Shown here: positions 57,803 through 64,000 of the stretch, in pieces | Layout of the letters: the number at the start of each line of letters is the position of its first letter | How positions within the stretch are numbered: position 1 is the stretch's first letter | NCBI GenBank assembly: GCA_021399435.1 | Contig: JAJTUP010000003.1 | Span: forward strand, 1,364,001 to 1,428,000 | Source: Diaporthe sp. PMI_573 | Taxonomy: Eukaryota; Ascomycota; Sordariomycetes; Diaporthales; Diaporthaceae | DNA: 64,000 nucleotides | Reading direction: 5' to 3' | Notes under the pieces: generated by a model | Database searches by the model: none | Told to the model about the DNA's origin: nothing | Seen by the model: the letters and a program-made list of their open reading frames with translations, nothing else | Translations under genes and position numbers: made by a program

Positions 57803-59198
57803 TGTGTGGTTTGTTGTTCGGACAGTCAGCAAATTGATTCAAATGAAGAGTAAATACGTTCGATCGCGAATAATTTGCAGAAGGTGGCGCAAAGTCCTTC
57901 CTGAAAGCTGAGCTTGGCAGCATCCCCCGCAAACTACCACCCCCTGAGTGACATGGCCGCCCGCTGCCGCCTGATCGCGCCCTTTGGTGTGGGGGCCGTC
58001 GGTGCCCAGGCGGGCATGTGCCTACTTACCAGGTGCGTCTTATCGATGTGCCAGTCCGCAAGGTGTGTTTTGCCTCTAAGACTACACCGACGCCAATTCA
58101 CCACTTTCAAGGCAAAGGATTTTCGGTCACACTATGACAAATGCTTCATCGTGTTCGCTCCACGTGGGTCTCTGGTCGATGAGAAGGGCTGAATTCTGTC
58201 ATGCGGCAGTGATGGATGAAGAATACACGAGAAGCAAGTTCGAAAGGATTCGTAGCATGGGTTGTAGGATGCGAATAAAATGCAATCATATGCCTGCAGC
58301 CATGATGAAAAGTAGATTTACGTAGTCTTCAATGGAGAACTTGGGAGGGCCATAATCATGTTCCCATAGTTCGAGATGAAAGGATGTTTAATGATTTTTG
58401 CTTGTCTAGAAGCTGACGGCTCCAGTGGCAATCCACGCGTGTAAAAATTCTTAGCATAAGCGGCGCTTGAGATTGACGCGCACTTCTCCAACACATGATG
58501 ATTGAGGTGGCGAAACGGGTGCTGTCGACATCCTGAATCCTTCGAGCCGGTCATGATGCAAGTCGGGCCGCCATCACCACTCCACAACATTCGGGGGAAA
58601 ATGCTCATTAATACAGAAGAAGGGTCATAATAACACACGCGTGGACTTTAGCCGTGTAACCCTGACAGGCACCAACTGTCACCAAAAAGTGTAAAAACAG
58701 CCCTAAGGTCACATGGCTCCGTGCTACTGCACTCCGCAGCAGAGCCTCCAATGTGACTCAACTCCTTGTAGCTAGCAGTAAAACGCGAAAAAGGAGCACC
58801 CGGTGCGGCTGTGCCCACCACTGCCCACAGCACGCGCCAAGCCACGAGCTTGGGTGCGACTAGGCCGACCTTATTCTTGACCGCGCCAACTCAGCCCCTC
58901 CGGCATCATGACTTCCCTTTCAGTCCGGTGATAAGGTTGCTAAGTTACACCAGCTCGGAGGCATCCGGCTTCCAGATCCTCCGAATGACTCCAAGTATTG
59001 TCAAGCGTCGGCCGCTATAGGTGTGTGAGGTAGCAGACAGAAATGTTAAAAAGCCCATGAGATCCTCCGAAGGCCGAAGGTCAGTTCTGCGTTTTCCCAG
59101 CTCCAAACCTCCATCATCTCAACATTCAAAAGACGATCTGACAATCGAATACCACCATCAAAAAACTCTGCATAAATACAACGACAAAAGCACAAGCA
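57803..59198. other. 1.4-kb region without a supported gene
   Basis: Scattered ORFs of up to about 105 codons show no domain or splice support. It contains the upstream region of the Tyr-rich ORF, with a TATA-like CATAAATA near 59171. Confidence 0.4.
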
Positions 59199-59450
59199 AT
59201 GTCCCCCACAGCAGCCACCGTCAGTTCGTACAACCACAACTCGTACTACTACTGCTACGATTGCGGGTACTACATCCCGTCGGGCTACTACTGCACCCAC
59301 TCCTACTATGGCAGCAACTACGCCAGCACCGCCAGGAATGTGAACAACACAGGACATGAGGTCGTGGTGGTCAACCGGCGACACCGGTCGAACCGCAGTC
59401 CAAGACATACGACTCGATACACAGTCACAACAACTCGTTACTACGCATAA
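59199..59450 (+). CDS. Hypothetical Tyr-rich small protein
   Basis: An 83-aa ORF starts at ATG 59199. Its first half is strikingly Tyr/Cys-rich (SYYYCYDCGYYIPSGYYC) with a CxxC and a third Cys, and its second half is Arg/Thr-rich. No signal peptide or transmembrane helix is evident. The composition is unusual but not low-complexity DNA, which favours a real gene. No homologue or function is recognised. A TATA-like sequence lies 28 bp upstream, so initiation would be close to the ATG. Confidence 0.4.
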   Translation: MSPTAATVSSYNHNSYYYCYDCGYYIPSGYYCTHSYYGSNYASTARNVNNTGHEVVVVNRRHRSNRSPRHTTRYTVTTTRYYA

Positions 59451-60055
59451 TGCTTTATCCGGCGATATTGCTTCTCAAGTTGGATTGTTTTGAAAAATGA
59501 TATGATAAAGAAAAACAGGGTAGCGGGCGTTTAAGGAGCAATCTGGGAGGTCTGGCGTTGCCTTTATGATTTTCTTGCTATTCAGGAGGTGGACAAAGGG
59601 TTTTCAAGCGTTCAAATTGGAATATGTGTTGGAGTCTCAGACTGTGCTACGTTGACTAAATGGATCTCCTTTGTGAATTAGTTACAAAGTTGTCAGATCA
59701 AATGTCGTGTCTCGATTCTATTGCTCGACTGTTGTGCACATTTGACTGATGAGGCAACTGAAGGGACAGGCCATAGAGGCTTTCAGATAGAGTTTGAGAA
59801 GCTTGGGAATGCCAAAGACAGATACACAGAATGAGAAGGTGTTTGTTTTTGTGACCCTCTGAAAACAAGGAGTGTGACTCGGTGACTGCGGCTATCGAGT
59901 GTCACCGGCTAAGCAGGTGACTGGAGAAGAGCACAGCTTGTCAGTCATGTGCATGACCACAGACTTATTACACATTAAAGTGCCACCTTTCCCTCAATCT
60001 AACAGTAGACCCGGAAACTTTCATATCATGTAGACCACCGAAATTGTGTCGCAAT
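59451..60055. other. Intergenic, nothing recognised
   Basis: About 600 bp between two small hypothetical ORFs. Confidence 0.3.
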
Positions 60056-60508
60056 ATGACGAACCGCCACAATCAAACCACACAGACCCCAAACACTCCT
60101 CCTTCAGCCAATGCCGGCGGAGATGTTACTTCGACCAACACCACAGAGCTGACCAATGCTCCACTATGCAGAAATGCTTTGCGCACCAGCGAACGAGGCA
60201 CTAGCACCGACCCCTGCCGATTACATGACCCATCAAACATAGAAACTTCCGATCCACCGCGTTGGAAAATGATCGAGTATAGACATAAGGACTGCGATAA
60301 GTGCCACGCATTCATAGCTTTCAACAGCCTTTTCACCACAGGCATCAATAATTATCACGAGAAGGTGGTAGAGCTAGCTCTCAACACGATGTGTATCTTT
60401 CACGAGGTTTCACCTGTGGTTGAGCGCGTAGACTTGTCACCCTGCAGAGAGAGGGGAACGAATCGTCTAGTGGTGGAGGTGACTACCTCACAGCGAATCG
60501 AAAGGTAG
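60056..60508 (+). CDS. Hypothetical protein
   Basis: A 150-codon ORF starts at ATG 60056. The N-terminal third is Thr/Asn-rich and probably disordered. The C-terminal part (RWKMIEYRHKDCDKCHAFIA, then NTMCIFHEVSPVVERVDLSP) is more ordered and has a CDKC motif. No domain is recognised. The ORF ends about 130 bp before repeat copy 7. Coding status is uncertain. Confidence 0.3.
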   Translation: MTNRHNQTTQTPNTPPSANAGGDVTSTNTTELTNAPLCRNALRTSERGTSTDPCRLHDPSNIETSDPPRWKMIEYRHKDCDKCHAFIAFNSLFTTGINNYHEKVVELALNTMCIFHEVSPVVERVDLSPCRERGTNRLVVEVTTSQRIER

Positions 60509-60634
60509 TGACGGCCTACAGGATTGCATCTGGGCCGTTGCAAGGAAATGGGCTCAAGACTTGAGAGGAGGAAGGTGGCGAGGATGAAAACGCATCCTGG
60601 CGAGGTCAGAAAATGAAAACAAGGCGTAAATCTC

Positions 60635-60960
60635 ACATACATTATTACAGTAACACAGCCACGATTCAAGAAATGGGAAAGCTTCATTGTGAAGGCTCTA
60701 TGGAATGTTGACTTTATAGGAAATTGTCCTATAGAAGGCTTTCCTAAGGGAGGCTACTCTACAGGAGGTTATCCTGTAAGATAATCTTCAATGAGAGTTT
60801 GTCCTACTGGAAGCTGTCCCATAGGAGGTTGTTCTATATGAGGCTGTACAATTGGAGACTTTCCTATGGTAGGCTGTTCTAAAAGAGGTGAACCTATAGG
60901 TTACTCCACCAGAGGCTGGAGGATAGATGCTGTGGCCGCGTAGCGGACACCCGAGCAAGA
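60635..60960 (-). repeat. Dispersed CCTATAGGA-core element, copy 7 (best end A)
   Basis: Reverse orientation. End B is ACATACATTATTACAGTAAC then ACAGCCACG, and end A is GATGCTGTGGCCGCGTAGCG then GACACCCGAGCAAGA, both full-length. The core has about 14 units of the type AGGAGGTTATCCTATAGG with many substitutions. It serves as the reference for consensus ends. Confidence 0.88.
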
Positions 60961-61091
60961 CCCGTAGTGCCTAAGAGAATATCCAAGATCAACACGGCGC
61001 AAGGTCATCGTAAGAGGTTTTCAATCATTCATAATTCATTAAACTCAAAGATTTCTCCTCAATTACAACCGAGTAATAACTCTGTTCTGCT

Positions 61092-63379
61092 CTAATAAGC
61101 AACCTGTGTGTTCAGCCCGTCCAGTTCCCGGTCCCAGTTCCTGTGCTGCGAGATCGAGTACAAGAACTTGCCCACAAAGCCGGCCCCCTCCTTGGCGATG
61201 GTGAAGGACTCGCCGAAGCCGTCGGGCTCGACCTTTCCGAGCGTCACTACGCCGTAGCTCTCCACAGTCTCGGCGCCGCTCGCCAGCTGCACGCCCGGCA
61301 GCTGGAACGCCGCCTGCAGCAGCTCGACGGCCTCGCCGGTGCCGCCGACGGTCTTGAGGTGCCCGAACGCCTCGCGCACCCAGTGGATAGCACGGCCGTT
61401 CTTCTTCAGCGTGTCGATGGATTCCCTGCCACCGGGGACGAAGACGGCGTCGACCATGGTCGAGCGGTAACCCTCCAGATGGTGGTCTGGTCGAACCCCC
61501 TTGCCCTGCTCTCTCTTCTGGCCCGCAGCGAAGACCTCGCTCCGCTTTGTGCCGATTATGATGGGGATGCCCATCGATGAGGCAACGGCTGTCTTGACGG
61601 CGTTGAAGGCCGTTGAGTCGTAACCGTCTGCAACAATGATTGCCACTCGGCGGCTGACGATGGTGGTCTTGGCTGGTGGGAAGTCGAACTGGGACAAGCC
61701 TTTCGCCTTCTTGCCGTGGTTTGGATTGTTCTTTTGGTTGGGCACCTTTGCGCCTACTAACTCCGCGACGTCCTTGGCCAGGTCGATGTCGATGTCGGCA
61801 AGGCGTGTCGCGAGGCTCTCGTAGACGATTGGGTCATCACAGTGGTCCAGCTCGAAGCCAAACGCGTTCATGACGTGTGATTTCTCCGAAGGGGTCAAGC
61901 TATTATAGAACAGCATTGCCTGTTTGAAGTGCTCTCTGAACTTCTTGCTCTTGATGCGCTGTTTGATGCCCTCGACCTTCTGCTGGTATTCGACATAGGA
62001 GCCCTCCTCAGGCTTTGCCGGCGGGTTCTTTGAGAACCGGTTAGGCCAGTAGTTGACTGTGCCCTTCCGAATGGTGTGGCGCATTTGCCCATCTGAGTTG
62101 AAGTTCATGACGGGACAAACCGGTCGATTTATGGGCAGCTCCTGCCAGTTGACGCCAACCCGGCTGAGCTGTGTGTCGTGGTAAGAGAAGTTACGGCCTT
62201 GAAGGAGAGGGTCATCGGAGTGGCCGATTCCTGGAACCAAATGGCTTGTGCAGAAGGCAACCTGCTCTGTTTGCGGGAAGAACTCGTCGACGTTGCGGTT
62301 CAGCTCGAGCTCACCCACGTAGCGAACGGGAATGAGGTCTTCGGGCCAAACCTTGGTGGCATCGAGAATGTCGAAATCGAATTTGTCCTGGTCCTCCTCG
62401 CTGATGACCTGAACGCCGAATTTCCACTTGGGGTAGGCTCCGTTGTCGATTGCCTCCATGAGGTCCTTTCGGTGGAAATCAGGGTCTTGGCCGGCGAGCT
62501 TCAGGGCCTCGTCCCAGATCAACGAATGCACGCCAAGCTCCGGTGTGAAGTGGAACTTGACGAAAGACCGCTTGCCTTGGGCATTGATGAGTGTGTACGT
62601 GTTGACACCAAAGCCTTGCATCATGCGGTACGATCGAGGGATGGCACGGTCTGACATGGTCCACATGAACATATGCGTGGCTTCGGTGTGGTTGAAGACG
62701 AAGTCCCAGAAATTGTTGTGGGCGCTCTGAGCTTGGGGGACCTCATTGTGTGGCTCCGGTTTGCCGGCGTGAATGACGTCGGGAAACTTCATGGCATCCT
62801 GGATGAAGAAGACTGGGATATTGTTGCCAACAATGTCCCAGTTGCCCTCTTCAGTGTAGAACTTGACGGCGAAACCACGGACATCCCGCACCGTATCGGC
62901 GCTGCCCCGGCTCCCAAGTACAGTTGAGAAACGAAGGAACACAGGGGTCTCGCGAGATGTGTCATTCAGCACGGGGGCGAAGGAGAGGTCGCCCAGGCTC
63001 TCGTGCAGGCGGAAAGTTCCAAACGCGCCGGTGCCACGGGCGTGGACAACCCGCTCGGGTATCCGCTCATGGTCGAAACGAGTGATCTGAGGAGTCAGCA
63101 CCCGGGATTATGCGAAATATCAGGAGGATGAATGAGAGAATTTTGCCTCACCTTCTCACGAGAGAAAGGGTCCTCGATGAGACTCGGCCCTTGACGGTCC
63201 TCACTGGAAACGCTCAACCAGTGGTCGGGGTTGGGTACCTTGACACCATAGTCGGTGGTTTGGTGTGTCTTATCGGCAGGCTCTTTAGTCTCCTTGGCCA
63301 GGTCGGCAATCTTGTCTCCTCCGGAACCCATGACGGCGTTTTTGGCAGACTTGAAAGATTTTGGGATGAGTGAAGCCAT
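61092..63379 (-). CDS. Large-subunit catalase (CAT-1/conidial type)
   Basis: Exons 63152..63379 and 61092..63086 (complement) flank a 65-bp intron inside [22 protein letters not shown] and give 740 aa, matching large-subunit clade 2 catalases. The distal His is in RVVHARGTGAFG, the Asn in GNNIPVFFIQD and the heme Tyr in GRNFSYHDTQLSR. A C-terminal flavodoxin/DJ-1-like domain (SRRVAIIVADGYDSTAFNAV to VQLASGAETVESYG) is intact. There is no signal peptide, unlike secreted CAT-3-type enzymes, so an intracellular or spore catalase is most likely (inference). It decomposes H2O2. The ATG at 63377-63379 is the first Met in frame. Confidence 0.95.
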
Positions 63380-64000
63380 AGAACCAGTGCAGAGAATCAG
63401 ACGCACTGACTGGTACAGAAACAGGAAAGTATATGGGCCAGAACAGGCGCCTCAGGATTCAGGTGATATGGGGCGCCGCTTCATATATGCGAGCTGGGGG
63501 ATGTGGATGGAGGGGGAGCGGTGGAACAGTCATTGCAAATTCACAGGCAGGTATTGGATCAACAACGAGCAACTAATGGTTGACGTCAGTGAGACTGGCC
63601 GAGTTGAATCCGAGGAGAAAGGGCACGTAGAGGTGATGCTAGATGGGATCACTATTACGCCCTGCAGAGGTGGAAGCTGGGCGTGGGCCATCCGGGCTAC
63701 TGCGATGGAGTGGACACCGATCACGTAGAATTGCCCCTTTTGGCTGTGAAACCTGGAAATGGGCGGCCGTCCCGGTTGGGAACAGGTGCCCTGGCTGCCT
63801 GGGGATGTCCAGAACATCCAAAATGCCATGCTGTGCAGGTTATGCAGCCGATTGTTCCATCCTGCGGGCTGAATCTGGCAATCCTTGGCCGACGCTGTCG
63901 TACGCCGCGAGCGCCGCCAGAGGTGTCAAAGGTGTCAGAGGTGTGATGTGGTGCCCATGCAAGTCTGATGTAATCCACCGGAGCTATGTCTCCGCTTTCA
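63380..64000. other. Catalase promoter region, right edge
   Basis: About 620 bp upstream of the catalase gene. ORFs on both strands lack support; nothing else is recognised before the window ends. Confidence 0.4.

Overview
This window is nuclear DNA from a filamentous ascomycete (Pezizomycotina, most likely Sordariomycetes; the class is inference). Genes sit on both strands, carry short GT-AG introns (about 50-150 bp), lack operons, and belong to families typical of moulds: CFEM/PTH11-type receptors, Con-6, a 2EXR protein, a large-subunit catalase, Zn2Cys6 and P450 genes. I support about 23 protein genes with resolved exons, one frameshifted gene, three weak small ORFs and seven copies of a dispersed repeat.

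Layout. 0-8 kb: 5'-truncated secreted dipeptidyl-peptidase 5, secreted GH30 endo-beta-1,6-glucanase, glutathionyl-hydroquinone reductase (Ecm4 type) and a multi-pass membrane protein. 8-16 kb: repeat copy 1, a secreted Asp-rich repeat protein, then about 6.5 kb with no convincing gene. 16-24 kb: a rhodopsin/PTH11-like membrane protein, then a divergent pair: a ZIP zinc transporter with a Cys/His-rich ectodomain (ZrfC type) and a secreted Aspf2/Pra1-type zincophore, then a Zn2Cys6 regulator. 24-29 kb: SDR, cytochrome P450, Con-6. 31-45 kb: signal-peptide-bearing FMN alpha-hydroxy-acid oxidase, M28 peptidase, 2EXR protein, DUF924 protein, FAD monooxygenase with a probable GC-AG intron, a large secreted protein of unknown function, flavohemoglobin. 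47-64 kb: PMC1-type Ca2+-ATPase, a frameshifted adenylate-kinase-like gene, a CFEM receptor, small hypothetical ORFs and a large-subunit catalase.

How it fits together. The clearest functional unit is the zinc-scavenging pair at 18.1-21.8 kb. The transporter and zincophore share a 957-bp promoter holding one 15-bp motif (CGAGAACCTTGATGG, containing the CAAGGT zinc-response core) in inverted orientation, one copy facing each gene, and both proteins carry the same CHxH...C metal-binding signature. Stress functions are scattered (catalase, flavohemoglobin, Ecm4, Ca2+ pump), and secreted hydrolases form a second theme. The most distinctive non-coding signal is a family of seven 180-480-bp elements with conserved ends and cores of tandem CCTATAGGA-like units, found in intergenic DNA only. 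I saw no rRNA, tRNA, CRISPR array or intact transposase.
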